The translations under genes were made by a program, and so were the position numbers. From Mesorhizobium qingshengii (GTDB taxonomy: Bacteria; Pseudomonadota; Alphaproteobacteria; Rhizobiales; Rhizobiaceae), in assembly GCF_900103325.1 (NCBI RefSeq), contig NZ_FMXM01000022.1, forward strand, positions 59,797 to 123,796: 64,000 nucleotides of DNA. The letters run 5' to 3'. The notes beneath the pieces are model-generated. The model saw nothing but the letters and a program-made list of their open reading frames with translations. It made no database searches and had not been told where the DNA came from. Shown here piece after piece: positions 16,332-24,983 of this stretch (positions are counted from its first letter, which is position 1; every line of letters begins with the position of its first letter).

Positions 16332-17398
16332 GCCTGGACCATGTGACCAAGAGCTTCGCCAACTTCGATGCCGTGAAGGACGTGTCGATCGACGTCGGCG
16401 ACGGCGAGTTCCTGGCGGTGCTTGGACCCTCCGGTTGCGGCAAGACCACGCTGCTGCGGCTGGTTGCCGGATTTGAGAAGGTGACATCAGGCGAGATCCG
16501 CATCGGCAGCGAGACCGTGTCGGCCAAGGGCGGCAGTGTCGCGCCGGAAAGACGGCGCGTCGGCATCGTCTTCCAGAACTATGCACTCTGGCCGCACATG
16601 ACGGTCGCCGAGAACATCGGCTATTCGCTGAAGGTGGCCAAACTGGACAGGGCCGTCGCCCGCCAGAAGGTTGAGGACGCGCTCGCGCTGGTCAATCTGC
16701 AAGGGCTGGGTGACCGCAGGCCGTCCAATCTGTCCGGCGGCCAGCGCCAGCGCGTGGCGCTGGCGCGCTGCCTTGTCGCGGCGCCTTCGCTGGTGCTGTT
16801 CGACGAGCCGCTGGCCAATCTGGACGTGCACCTGAGAGCCTCGATGGAAGACGAGTTCGCCGCCTTTCACAAGCGCACGGGCACGACCATCGTCTACATC
16901 ACCCACGATCAGGCCGAAGCGATGGCGCTGGCCGACAGGATCGCGGTGATGGATGGCGGTCGCCTGGCGCAGTTGGCGACGCCGCGCGAACTCTATCATG
17001 AGCCGGCAAATGAAATGGTGGCCTCTTTCATTTCGCAGGGCATTCTGCTCCCGGCCGATGTGCTCGGCGCGGAGGAGGCCGGTCACTGCAAGGTCAGGGT
17101 TCTCGGGACCGAGCTGGTCGTCCGTTGCCGGTCAGGCGAGCGGCCTCGGACCGGTGCCAGGATCTGCTGCCGGTCAGCGGATCTCGATGTGTCGCCCGAC
17201 GGAGCCGGCTTCGACGGGCTGGTCAAGAGGGTGATCTACCAGGGCGGCGCGGCGCGCATCGAATTCGCGCCTTTCAACGCGCCCGACCTCACCTTGCATT
17301 TCGAACAGCCCGATCCGGTCGTGCTGGAGAGCGGAGCGCAAGCGCGCCTGCGGATAAGATCGGGCTGGCTCATCCCGGCGGCGGGAGCGGCATCGTGA
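16319..17398 (+). CDS. ABC transporter ATP-binding protein with C-terminal TOBE-like domain
   Basis: 359 aa. Walker A LGPSGCGKTTLLR, Q-loop FQNYALWPHMTVAENI, signature NLSGGQRQRVALARC, Walker B LVLFDEPLANLD and the switch His in YITHDQAEAMALADR. The remaining 120 residues are a regulatory TOBE-like region (VLGTELVVRCRSGERPRTGA, VIYQGGAARIEF), as in the PotA/FbpC/PhnT group. It energises the permease encoded just upstream. Its TGA overlaps the ATG of the MBL-fold gene (TGATG). Confidence 0.9.
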   Translation: MARLSLDHVTKSFANFDAVKDVSIDVGDGEFLAVLGPSGCGKTTLLRLVAGFEKVTSGEIRIGSETVSAKGGSVAPERRRVGIVFQNYALWPHMTVAENIGYSLKVAKLDRAVARQKVEDALALVNLQGLGDRRPSNLSGGQRQRVALARCLVAAPSLVLFDEPLANLDVHLRASMEDEFAAFHKRTGTTIVYITHDQAEAMALADRIAVMDGGRLAQLATPRELYHEPANEMVASFISQGILLPADVLGAEEAGHCKVRVLGTELVVRCRSGERPRTGARICCRSADLDVSPDGAGFDGLVKRVIYQGGAARIEFAPFNAPDLTLHFEQPDPVVLESGAQARLRIRSGWLIPAAGAAS

Positions 17399-18564
17399 TG
17401 ATGCTCGATTTGCTTGGCGGCTTTGGGGAAAAGGGCCGCACCAGCCTCGCCGTCAGCAGCGGCAGCGACCGCATCCTGCTCGACGTCGGCATCAAGGTCG
17501 GCGCCTCAGGGACGGAATACTATCCGGCACTGAATGGTTCGCTCGCCGGCATTGACGCGCTCTTTGTCTCGCATGCTCATGAGGATCATGTCGGCGCGCT
17601 GAGCTGGCTGTTGTCTCGCGGATATGATGGACCGATCTTCATGACCGCGGAGAGCCGCGATGAGGCCCCGGCCACGCTTGCCGCCTATGCCGATCCCGAG
17701 GATCTCAGGAAGTTCCCCTTTCCGAGCGATCGCATCGAACTTTTCGAACCCGGCGACACGCTGAAGAGCGGCAGTCTCGCGATCAGGACTGGACGATCGG
17801 GGCATGTCGTGGGCGGCGTCTGGTTTGCCGTCGATGACGGGAAAAGCAGTGTTGCCTATTCGGCCGATGTCGTTCCGGACAGCAACGTGTTTGTCATGGA
17901 CAGGATTCCGTGCTGCGATCTGCTTGTACTCGATGCTTCCTACGGCGCCGATCCCATATCTGGGTCGGCGCGCGCGCAGCAAATTTCGCAGTGGGTGGCG
18001 AGACATTCAAACGGATGCCTGTTGCCGACGCCGTTGTCGGGCCGATCGCTGGAGCTGATCGCGGCCTTGCCGGGGCCGTTTGCCATCCATGCCGGCATGC
18101 GTTCATCCCTCGAAGCGCAGGTCGGCGCCACTGGGGCGTTGTTGCCAGGTGTTTCCGAGCTGCTGCGGCGCCGCTTGCTGGACGCAGCCGACTGGGCGGA
18201 TGCTGATCCGTTGCCGCCGATGCCGTTGCTGGCCGATGACGGCATGGGTGAGGCCGGCCCGTCATCGCGCCTTCTGCCGCGCGCCGGCCAGACCGGTTTT
18301 CCGGTGCTGCTCACCGGGCATCTGCCATTGGGTTCCCCGGGTGATCTCTTGCACAAGGCCGGTCGGGCGGACTGGGTGCGCATGCCGACACATCCGACGC
18401 TGTCGGGCAATGTCGATATCTGGGAGAAAGCGGGGCGACCCGCAGCGCTCGGTCATTCCTGCGCGAGCGATCTTCTCGGTGATCTGCAAAACCACATTCC
18501 ATCGCTGAGCACGCAATGCCGCACCGGCCAGCGCATCACGGTGCCGGAGGTGAGAAAAACATGA
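17398..18564 (+). CDS. Metallo-beta-lactamase-fold hydrolase, beta-CASP-like
   Basis: 388 aa from ATG 17398; GTG 17395 is an alternative. The zinc motif HxHxDH is intact (H59-A-H61-E-D63-H64 in SHAHEDHVGALSWLLSRG). A later His (GRSGHVVGGVWFAVDDG), Asp (YSADVV) and LLVLDASYGADP supply further ligands. The C-terminal RMPTHPTLSGNVDIWEKAG and AALGHSCASD recall the closing motifs of beta-CASP nucleases and phosphodiesterases. No membrane segment or signal peptide, so cytosolic. Located between an ABC ATPase and surE, with overlaps on both sides. I infer hydrolysis of a phosphoester taken up by the transporter, but a nuclease role is possible. Confidence 0.7.
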   Translation: MMLDLLGGFGEKGRTSLAVSSGSDRILLDVGIKVGASGTEYYPALNGSLAGIDALFVSHAHEDHVGALSWLLSRGYDGPIFMTAESRDEAPATLAAYADPEDLRKFPFPSDRIELFEPGDTLKSGSLAIRTGRSGHVVGGVWFAVDDGKSSVAYSADVVPDSNVFVMDRIPCCDLLVLDASYGADPISGSARAQQISQWVARHSNGCLLPTPLSGRSLELIAALPGPFAIHAGMRSSLEAQVGATGALLPGVSELLRRRLLDAADWADADPLPPMPLLADDGMGEAGPSSRLLPRAGQTGFPVLLTGHLPLGSPGDLLHKAGRADWVRMPTHPTLSGNVDIWEKAGRPAALGHSCASDLLGDLQNHIPSLSTQCRTGQRITVPEVRKT

Positions 18565-19316
18565 GAATCCTGATCTGCAACGACGACGGCATCGAAGCGC
18601 CGGGCCTTGCCCGGCTGGCCAACGCCGCCGGCGGTTTGAGCGACGATGTCTGGGTGGTGGCGCCCGACGGCAAGCGCACCGCCGCCGGCGCGTCGCTGAC
18701 GATCGCCAGGCCGTTGACGATGCGGCGCGTCAAGGCGAATTGGTTTTCCTGTTCCGGCACGCCAGCCGATTGTGTGGTGAGCGCGATGACATGGCTGTTT
18801 GTCGACGCGCAGAAGCCGGACCTGGTGCTGTCGGGTGTCAATGACGGCCGCAATGTCGCTGAGGACCTCGCCTATTCCGGCACGCTGGGAATTGCCCGGG
18901 AAGCGACCTTCTGGGGCGTGCCGGCCGTCGGTTTTTCGCGCGTGAAAAATCCTGGCTTCACGGATACCGACGACGCGTGGCTGCGCGCGCTGATCGCCTC
19001 ATTGTGGCAATCACGAACTAACTGGGCGACGGAAGGGCACTGGCTGAGCGTCAATCTACCGCTTTCGCTGCCGGCTGAAATCCGGCAGCCGCGCATCGGC
19101 CGTGACAAGATCGGCCGCACGGCCGAGGTGATGGAAAGCGACGGAGATCGCACGGTCATCACGGTTCCTCGTGGTCGGGCTCATGCCAGCCAGCCGGGTG
19201 ACGAAAACGCGGCGATCGATGCGGGCTTCGTCAGCATCAACCGGCTGAACTGGTTCGGTGAAACGCGGCTGGACGAACGGTTTGTGGACAGGATCCTGCG
19301 CCGGCGGCCAAGCTAG
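18561..19316 (+). CDS. surE: 5'/3'-nucleotidase SurE
   Basis: 251 aa from ATG 18561, overlapping the MBL stop (ATGA); ribosome-binding site GGAGGTGAG. SurE proteins are metal-dependent phosphatases acting on nucleoside monophosphates and other short phosphoesters. The metal site NDDG (residues 7-10, ILICNDDGIEAPGLARLA), AGASLTIARPLTMRRV, and the SGVNDGRNVAEDLAYSGTLG motif are conserved. In most proteobacteria surE sits with pcm and rpoS or serS; here it ends an importer operon, which suggests a second, substrate-specialised copy. A housekeeping surE probably exists elsewhere in the genome. Confidence 0.88.
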   Translation: MRILICNDDGIEAPGLARLANAAGGLSDDVWVVAPDGKRTAAGASLTIARPLTMRRVKANWFSCSGTPADCVVSAMTWLFVDAQKPDLVLSGVNDGRNVAEDLAYSGTLGIAREATFWGVPAVGFSRVKNPGFTDTDDAWLRALIASLWQSRTNWATEGHWLSVNLPLSLPAEIRQPRIGRDKIGRTAEVMESDGDRTVITVPRGRAHASQPGDENAAIDAGFVSINRLNWFGETRLDERFVDRILRRRPS

Positions 19317-19477
19317 CTGGTCATGGATTCGGCTCGTTGCGAATGTCAGGGCGGAACAGCGCCGATGGCGCGGCCCTGAGCGTGGGCATCCAGATCACCA
19401 AGCTGTGCAGCGGCTAAATTGCGCCAATCCGGTGTCTATGCTTGAAGCCGCCGCTATTTCATTCCACATCGGTCAGA

Positions 19478-20524
19478 ATGAAGGACGAGGCACGAGAACG
19501 GCGTCGGAATTTGCTGTGGGGCGTGCCCGCATCGCTGATCCTGCATGCGCTCATCGCAGCGTTCCTGATCTACGGCCTGCCAACGCGTCCCCAAGAGCCG
19601 CAGCAGGAGCAGCCGGTCAATGTCGCGCTGGTGCCTCCGCCCGATCAGCCAAAGCCGAAACCGCAGCCAAAGGAGCCCAAAGCCGAAAAGCCACAGGAAC
19701 CGAAGGTTGAAAAACCGCCCGAGCAGAAAGTCGAAAAGCCTCCTCCGCCGCAAAAGCAGGCTCAGAAGCCCCCGCCGATTGAGGTCCTGAAGCCTGTTTT
19801 CCAGTTCGGCGACAAGGATGCCGGCCCGAGGAAATCCCTGGATGGGGCCAGCGCTCAAGACAACTCGCCCTCGCCGGCGACGGATGACGATTCGAAGCCG
19901 CCTGCCGTGCCGAAGCAGGCAGAGGACAAATCCGCCGCGTCGGCAGAGGCGCACGACGCCGACAAGCAAACAGTCGTCTCACCAACGCCACAGGCTGCCG
20001 CCAGCGGCGACGGTGAGATCGAGCTTCCCATGTCGGCCGAAACGCCGCAGCCCAAACCCGCAAATGCGCCGAAGGCCAACCCCTCAAAGGTCTCGAAGTC
20101 CGGAAGCGGGAGCGCCAGCAGGCAAAGTCCTGCGGACACCGCCGTTGCCAAATCGCGGGCTTATTCGGGTCTTCCGGGCGTTCGCAAGCTCTACTCGCAG
20201 GGCGCTACCAGCGATGCACTGGCCACGACATCGATGGGTGGGGTGCCTCGCGGTCGGCGTGCTGCCACACTTTGCGCCAGCGCGTTGCAGCAGCAGTTGC
20301 TGGATGCCTCTTATTTTCCCGAATTGATCCCAAGTGTTCCGCTGAAGGCGGGCAATATTCTGGACGCCCCGGATGTCGCCTTTCGCACGACAACCACATG
20401 GTACCATCTCAGCTTCCGGTGCGAGGTCGATACCGATGCGACGAGGGTCTTGTCCTTCACCTTCCGTGTCGGAGATACTATCCCGCGCGAGGACTGGGTC
20501 CGCCTCGGACTACCTGGCCGCTAA
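19478..20524 (+). CDS. DUF930 domain protein with TonB-like N-terminus
   Basis: 348 aa from ATG 19478; a TTG at 19442 is in frame but less likely. Residues 10-35 form one membrane anchor (LLWGVPASLILHALIAAFLI). A long Pro/Lys/Glu-rich periplasmic stretch (KPKPQPKEPKAEKPQEPK, VEKPPEQKVEKPPPPQKQAQ) follows, as in TonB or TolA. The C-terminal globular domain (about residues 240-348) has ATLCASALQQQLLDASYFPE, a Cys pair and TWYHLSFRCEVDTDATRVLS. I match this to the rhizobial DUF930 family from memory. Probable role: a periplasm-spanning envelope protein; the partner is unknown. Confidence 0.66.
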   Translation: MKDEARERRRNLLWGVPASLILHALIAAFLIYGLPTRPQEPQQEQPVNVALVPPPDQPKPKPQPKEPKAEKPQEPKVEKPPEQKVEKPPPPQKQAQKPPPIEVLKPVFQFGDKDAGPRKSLDGASAQDNSPSPATDDDSKPPAVPKQAEDKSAASAEAHDADKQTVVSPTPQAAASGDGEIELPMSAETPQPKPANAPKANPSKVSKSGSGSASRQSPADTAVAKSRAYSGLPGVRKLYSQGATSDALATTSMGGVPRGRRAATLCASALQQQLLDASYFPELIPSVPLKAGNILDAPDVAFRTTTTWYHLSFRCEVDTDATRVLSFTFRVGDTIPREDWVRLGLPGR

Positions 20525-20528
20525 TAGA

Positions 20529-21209
20529 CTAAGCGGGGATACCGAGGCCGGACAGTTGCCGGCTAACTTCATGCCAGTCGGCGCAGACGAAATCGGCACC
20601 GGCCGCTGTCAGTCGCGCTGCATGCTCGGCATAGGTATGCCCGCCACCGGTGTAGCCGATGGCCGTCATGCCGGCGGCGACCGCGCCCTGGATGCCGAAG
20701 GGCGAATCCTCGATGACGATGCAGTCGGCCGGGTTGGCGCCCATCTTGTCGGCTGCGAACAGGAAGATGTCGGGCGCGGGCTTGCCGTTCTTGACCATGG
20801 AGGAGCTGTAGATTGCGTCGCCGAAGAAGCGCGCCAGTCCGGTCACCGCAAGGCTGTGGTCTATGCGCTCGACGGAGGATGACGAGGCAACGCAGCGGTC
20901 GCCGGCAAGCGTCTCCAGAAATGCGGTGACCCCGGGCGTCGGCTTCAGTTCCTCTGAGAACAGGATCTTGGTCTCGGCCCAGATGTCGCCGCCCGCCGCC
21001 GGCGGAAACTGATGGCCGGTCAATTCCCTGATCCTGACGATGATGTCGGACTGCTTCATGCCGATGCACTGGGCGATGATGCCGCCATGAACGCCGGGCA
21101 TGCCATGCTTTTCATAGACACGCTCATAGGCCCTGGCGGCTAGGGGCTCGCTATCGACGAGAACGCCGTCGCAATCGAAAATGATAGACCTTGATCGCGC
21201 CACGCGCAT
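20529..21209 (-). CDS. HAD-superfamily sugar phosphatase (beta-phosphoglucomutase-like)
   Basis: 226 aa from ATG 21207-21209 (MRVARSRSIIFDCDGVLVDS); ATG 21231-21233 is an alternative start. Catalytic DxDGVLVDSE with nucleophile Asp in IIFDCDG, motif II in RCVASSSSVERIDHSL, and the late Lys/Asp motifs KNGKPAPDIFLFAADKMG and CIVIEDSPFGIQGAVAAGMT are all present. It belongs to the HAD subfamily IA phosphatases that dephosphorylate hexitol, glycerol or hexose phosphates. The gene lies upstream of and opposite to the sorbitol PTS operon, so a polyol or sugar phosphate substrate is plausible. Confidence 0.84.
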   Translation of the reverse strand: MRVARSRSIIFDCDGVLVDSEPLAARAYERVYEKHGMPGVHGGIIAQCIGMKQSDIIVRIRELTGHQFPPAAGGDIWAETKILFSEELKPTPGVTAFLETLAGDRCVASSSSVERIDHSLAVTGLARFFGDAIYSSSMVKNGKPAPDIFLFAADKMGANPADCIVIEDSPFGIQGAVAAGMTAIGYTGGGHTYAEHAARLTAAGADFVCADWHEVSRQLSGLGIPA

Positions 21210-21297
21210 CTCCCCGGAGTCAATTTCGCACATCGCTATCGACAAAAAATCAAATGTTCAATAGCGCGATGTTTCGGTGGAGCGAAACCGGCGAGAC

Positions 21298-21939
21298 TCA
21301 AAGCTGGCGTAGCGCATCGCTCGCGCGCGAGGATCCGAGCGCCCTTTGCATGGCTTGCCGGGACTGCGCGCGGTCCGGCGTGATCCAGTTCGGCTCCGCG
21401 CCAAGGAAGCGGTCGAGGAAAGCCACCGCATAGGCCGGCATCTCGGTCACATTCTCGCGATAGGACCACCAGGTGCGCAGGTCGTCGGCGCATTTGTCGA
21501 TGCTCGGCGCGCTGCCGAATTCCTGCTCATAAATCGCCGAAATCACCGAGACGCAGTAGTTGGTGTAGAGGAATCCTTCCGGCCAGAAGCGGACGATTTC
21601 CAGCGTGCCGGCATTCGAATCCGTTTCGATCAGCTGGGTAAGGCCGGAGACCTCCCTGGCCGGCGCCTGTCTTATCAGTTCGCGCAGCACCAGGCCGGCG
21701 GCAAAGACGATGAAGTCGGCGCGGTCGATCGCGGCGAAGCGTTTCTGCGCCTCCATGATCTCGACCCAGTCGAGAAAGGCCCTGGTGAGCTTCGCCTCAT
21801 CGATTTCGAAGCGCACGCCGAACGTGTCGGACACCACCTTGGCGCTGCCGCGAAAGGTGGCGCGGAACCAGCGCAACTGCCGCAACCGGTGGCGAAGGTC
21901 GGGCATAAGGGCCAGTTCGTCCCTGAAGGGCAGATCCAT
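21298..21939 (-). CDS. Conserved-looking protein of unknown function
   Basis: 213 aa from ATG 21937-21939 (MDLPFRDELALMPDLRHRLR); ribosome-binding site GAGGAAC. A longer frame from 22062 lacks a site. Soluble and mainly helical, with several Trp/Tyr clusters (RWFRATFRGSAKVVSDTFGV, EIVRFWPEGFLYTNYCVSVI, DDLRTWWSYRENVTEMPAYA). No catalytic motif is recognised. It is divergent from GutM and sits between the HAD phosphatase and the sorbitol PTS operon; both leftward genes may share a transcript. Function unknown. Confidence 0.6.
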   Translation of the reverse strand: MDLPFRDELALMPDLRHRLRQLRWFRATFRGSAKVVSDTFGVRFEIDEAKLTRAFLDWVEIMEAQKRFAAIDRADFIVFAAGLVLRELIRQAPAREVSGLTQLIETDSNAGTLEIVRFWPEGFLYTNYCVSVISAIYEQEFGSAPSIDKCADDLRTWWSYRENVTEMPAYAVAFLDRFLGAEPNWITPDRAQSRQAMQRALGSSRASDALRQL

Positions 21940-22043
21940 GTTCCTCGTTTCCTGTTTCCCGGCAAGACTAGCACAACAGCGCCGCCGCCGAAATCGATCA
22001 GCGTCCCTGTGGATGACAACTGCAAACGCCAATATCATACATA

Positions 22044-22066
22044 TTGACATTCTCGGAAACAAATGT
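22044..22066 (+). promoter_or_regulatory. Candidate promoter/operator upstream of the sorbitol PTS operon
   Basis: TTGACA at 22044-22049 overlaps an inverted repeat ACATT-N10-AATGT (22047-22066), about 70 bp before the gutM start. A convincing -10 was not found at 17 bp. The repeat may be the binding site of GutM's partner regulator. Confidence 0.3.
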
Positions 22067-22133
22067 TCTCACTTTGCTGTTGTCACGCGCCGGGCCAAGG
22101 TGCGGCGCGACGGAGGCTTCGGGAGGAGACCGA

Positions 22134-22571
22134 ATGGCGATTTGGCAGTGGGGACTGCTTCTGCTGGTTATTGTGTGGGCGCTGCAGTCGCTCGGCGTCT
22201 GGCTGCAGATGCGGCACTATTCGGATGTCTTCCGGGGCGTCACCGATCAATACAAGGACGGCTTCGTCGGCGCCGGCAATTTTCGCGGTCGATTCGCCAA
22301 GGGAACCATCGCGCTGGTCGTGGTGACGCCTGACCTGATCGTGCGCCGCCTGATGGTGATGAGTGGCCGGTCCGTCTTCACCAAGTTCAAACGACATCAA
22401 GAATTCGAGGGCGTTCCCCTCGATCGACTCCGGTCCAATCCTGCAATCATGGGAGAGGGGGAACCCGGTGTGGCCGAGGCCGTGAAGCGGGCGATCGAAC
22501 AGATCGACAAAGCACGGTCGGAGCCGGGGAAGAGGCCGGGCCTGTCCGGCTTGAACGTAGCAAGGGCCTAG
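22134..22571 (+). CDS. gutM: GutM-like glucitol operon activator
   Basis: 145 aa from ATG 22134, with the strong ribosome-binding site GGGAGGAG. An N-terminal hydrophobic helix (AIWQWGLLLLVIVWALQSLG) is followed by the family's core: QMRHYSDVFRGVTDQYKDGF, VGAGNFRGRFAKGTIALVVV and TPDLIVRRLMVMSGRSVFTK. In E. coli GutM (SrlM) activates the sorbitol operon. Here it is the first gene before srlA-srlE-srlB, separated by a palindromic repeat. Its presence supports the sorbitol-type reading of this PTS. Confidence 0.82.
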   Translation: MAIWQWGLLLLVIVWALQSLGVWLQMRHYSDVFRGVTDQYKDGFVGAGNFRGRFAKGTIALVVVTPDLIVRRLMVMSGRSVFTKFKRHQEFEGVPLDRLRSNPAIMGEGEPGVAEAVKRAIEQIDKARSEPGKRPGLSGLNVARA

Positions 22572-22576
22572 AGTCG

Positions 22577-22690
22577 GATGATTTCAGGTCGAATCGACCT
22601 GAAATCTGAATCCGCCTCTAAATCAAAGGGTTAGAGCATGATGTCGCCCGAAAACCGCTTCACACTTTTCGGTATCATGCTCTAGAGGAC
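22577..22690. repeat. Composite palindromic intergenic repeat (RIME-like)
   Basis: Two inverted repeats in tandem. GATTTCAGGTCGA / TCGACCTGAAATC have 13-bp arms with one central base (22580-22606). TAGAGCATGAT / ATCATGCTCTA have 11-bp arms around a 31-base interior (22632-22684). The second motif recurs at 47820-47889. This layout is that of the dispersed palindromic elements of rhizobial genomes. It separates gutM from srlA inside the operon. Confidence 0.78.
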
Positions 22691-22737
22691 GCCGTGCGCC
22701 GACTGGGATATCCGGCGGGACGGCATAAGGAGGAGAA

Positions 22738-23499
22738 ATGTCTGTATTTTCGTTGTTGGCGCAGCATGCCGACATGGCCGTGCACAATCTGCATGTTGCA
22801 GGTACCATGGTCTCGGATGCCGCATTGCATGGCAAGCTCGCCGTAGAGCATGCCTCGGACCATCTCGTTGTCCTGGCGCAAGCGGACAGCGGACCGATCA
22901 CCGTCGATCAGTTCAAGGAAAAGCTGAAAGAGGTCCAGCAGGAAGAGCAGCTCGGCTGGCTGACCGCCATCGGCAAGTACTTCATCGGCATTTTCCAGAA
23001 GGGCGGCGAGGTTTTCGCCGGCTTTGTCACCGGCATCATTCCGACGCTGGTGGTGCTGATGACGGCCTTCTATGCCGTCACCGAACTGGTCGGCGAGGAG
23101 CGTGTCCACGGTCTGGCGCGCGGCGCCGGAAGGATCGCGCTGACGCGCTATACGCTGCTGCCGCTGCTGGCGGTGTTCTTCCTCACCAACCCGATGGCCT
23201 ACACGTTCGGATCGTTCCTGGAAGAAAAGCACAAGCCGGCCTTCTATGACGCGGCCGTGTCCTACGTCCACCCGCCGCTCGGCCTGTTCCCGCACATCAA
23301 CCCCGGCGAATACTTTGTCTGGGGCGGCATTCTCGTCGCTCTGCTGGAGCTGGAAAAGAAGGGCGCCGTCGTCGCCGGTTACCACGTCAAGGTGGCGATC
23401 TGGTACGCCATCGTCGGTCTCGTCGTCATCCTGCTCAAAGGCATGCTGACCGAGCGCATCACTGCCATCATGGCACGCCGCCAGGGCGTCGAGCTGTAA
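22738..23499 (+). CDS. srlA: PTS glucitol/sorbitol-specific enzyme IIC, with an N-terminal extension
   Basis: 253 aa; enteric SrlA is about 187 aa. The perfect ribosome-binding site AAGGAGGAGAA fixes ATG 22738, so about 65 extra N-terminal residues (MSVFSLLAQHADMAVHNLHV and following, His- and Ala-rich) are real. The IIC core starts near LTAIGKYFIGIFQKGGEVFA and contains TGIIPTLVVLMTAFYAVTEL, LTRYTLLPLLAVFFLTNPMA and YVHPPLGLFPHINPGEYFVW, with about four membrane segments. It forms the inner-membrane channel together with the C domain of SrlE. Confidence 0.92.
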   Translation: MSVFSLLAQHADMAVHNLHVAGTMVSDAALHGKLAVEHASDHLVVLAQADSGPITVDQFKEKLKEVQQEEQLGWLTAIGKYFIGIFQKGGEVFAGFVTGIIPTLVVLMTAFYAVTELVGEERVHGLARGAGRIALTRYTLLPLLAVFFLTNPMAYTFGSFLEEKHKPAFYDAAVSYVHPPLGLFPHINPGEYFVWGGILVALLELEKKGAVVAGYHVKVAIWYAIVGLVVILLKGMLTERITAIMARRQGVEL

Positions 23500-23515
23500 G
23501 GGCGGGGAGGACATC

Positions 23516-24520
23516 ATGGCCAAGACATACAAAGCTGTACGAATCTCCCGAGGTAAAACCGGCTGGGGCGGCCCGCTCGTGATCGAGCCGACCGAACAGC
23601 GCAACAAGGTTGTTTCGGTCACCGGTGGTGGCATTCATCCGGTGGCTGCCCTGATCGCCGAAATGACCGGCGCCGAGGCCGTTGACGGCTTCAAGGCGCC
23701 GCCGATCGAAAGCGAGATGGCGGTTGTTGTCGTCGATTGCGGTGGCACCGCACGATGCGGCGTCTACCCGCGCAAGCGTATCCCGACCGTCAATCTGACG
23801 CCGGTCGGTCAGTCTGGGCCGCTTGCCCAGTTCATCACCGAGGACATCTACGTTTCGGGCGTGAAGCCGGCCAACATCGCGATGGCGGACGGATCCGAGG
23901 CGGTCACCACTGCGGGGGGAGCAGCATCGATGAGTTCAAGCAACAACAATGCGCCCGCGGCGCCGCAGGCGCTGCCAAGCGAGGGCGGCGTGATCGGTCT
24001 GATCAGTTCGATCGGCCGCGTCATGGGTCGTGTCGTCGGCATCTTCTTCAATGCCGGCCGCCGCACCATCGACCAGGTCGTGCGCAACGTGCTGCCGTTC
24101 ATGGCCTTCGTGACCATGCTCATCGGCCTGATCTTGTACACCGGCATTGGCGATGTGCTGGCACAGCCGATGGGTCCGCTGGCCAACAACATTGTCGGCC
24201 TGCTGATCATCTCGGCCATTTGCGGCCTGCCGTTCCTGTCACCCATATTGGGACCGGGCGCGGTCATCGCGCAGGTTATCGGCGTGGCCATCATCGGTCC
24301 GCAGATCGCCAATGGCACGATTTCGCCGGCGATGGCGCTGCCGGCGCTGTTTGCCTACAATACCCAGGTCGGCTGCGACTTCGTTCCTGTCGGCCTGGCG
24401 CTCGGTGAGGCCAAGCCGAAGACGATCGAGATCGGTGTTCCGGCGGTGCTCATCAGCCGCCAGATCATGGGTCCGATCTCCGTGCTGATCGCCTGGGTCG
24501 TCAGCCTGATCGTTTTCTAG
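23516..24520 (+). CDS. srlE: PTS glucitol/sorbitol-specific enzyme IIBC
   Basis: 334 aa. The N-terminal IIB domain holds DCGGTARCGVYPRKRIPTVN (Cys75 and Cys81; the phosphorylated Cys is in this motif). A Ser/Asn/Ala linker near residues 138-155 precedes the IIC half with membrane segments such as VLPFMAFVTMLIGLILYTGI and ISAICGLPFLSPILGPGAVI. It receives phosphate from SrlB and phosphorylates the incoming hexitol. 16 bp after srlA, ribosome-binding site GGGGAGGAC. Confidence 0.93.
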   Translation: MAKTYKAVRISRGKTGWGGPLVIEPTEQRNKVVSVTGGGIHPVAALIAEMTGAEAVDGFKAPPIESEMAVVVVDCGGTARCGVYPRKRIPTVNLTPVGQSGPLAQFITEDIYVSGVKPANIAMADGSEAVTTAGGAASMSSSNNNAPAAPQALPSEGGVIGLISSIGRVMGRVVGIFFNAGRRTIDQVVRNVLPFMAFVTMLIGLILYTGIGDVLAQPMGPLANNIVGLLIISAICGLPFLSPILGPGAVIAQVIGVAIIGPQIANGTISPAMALPALFAYNTQVGCDFVPVGLALGEAKPKTIEIGVPAVLISRQIMGPISVLIAWVVSLIVF

Positions 24521-24547
24521 AGAAAAGCACGAAATGAGGTTCGCCAT

Positions 24548-24928
24548 ATGACGGTTCTGTTGAGAACACGGGTCACTGCCATTGGGCCCGAAGTGGCGGA
24601 CCTTGCCGAAGGGGGCGTCGTCATCCTGTTCGCGGATGGCTCGCCGCCGGAGCTTGCCGAGGTTTCCGTGCTCCACAAGACGGAGCACGGACCCAGCGAC
24701 GGCGCGCCCGCCAAGGGCGCGTCGATCACCCTCGGACCGGTTTCCGCGACCATCACGGCGGTCGGCTCCAGCGCCTGGAGCAAGGTGCTCGAGATGGGCC
24801 ATGTCGTCATCTCGTTCAACGGCGCCACCGAGGCAGAGAGGCCGGGCGAGATCTGCGCATCGCAAGTCGACAGCCAAGCGCTCGTGGCCGCCCTGAAGAC
24901 GGGCGCGATCATCACCATCGCCGCCTGA
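24548..24928 (+). CDS. srlB: PTS glucitol/sorbitol-specific enzyme IIA
   Basis: 126 aa, the family's usual length. The opening LLRTRVTAIGPEVADLAEGG and the later ITAVGSSAWSKVLEMGHVVI and FNGATEAERPGEICA align well with enteric SrlB. The likely phosphorylated His is H43 in EVSVLHKTEHG. It relays phosphate from HPr to the IIB Cys of SrlE. 27 bp after srlE; the HPr-enzyme I gene follows 55 bp later. Confidence 0.92.
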   Translation: MTVLLRTRVTAIGPEVADLAEGGVVILFADGSPPELAEVSVLHKTEHGPSDGAPAKGASITLGPVSATITAVGSSAWSKVLEMGHVVISFNGATEAERPGEICASQVDSQALVAALKTGAIITIAA

Positions 24929-24983
24929 CAGCATTCGTGCCGCAGCCTATGTTGGGAGCGGCGCCCAAAACCAGAGTATTGCC

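Noticed and set aside
15069..16586. 505-codon minus-strand frame under the ABC permease
   Set aside because: Arg/His/Gln-rich shadow with no domain; the plus strand has clear permease motifs.
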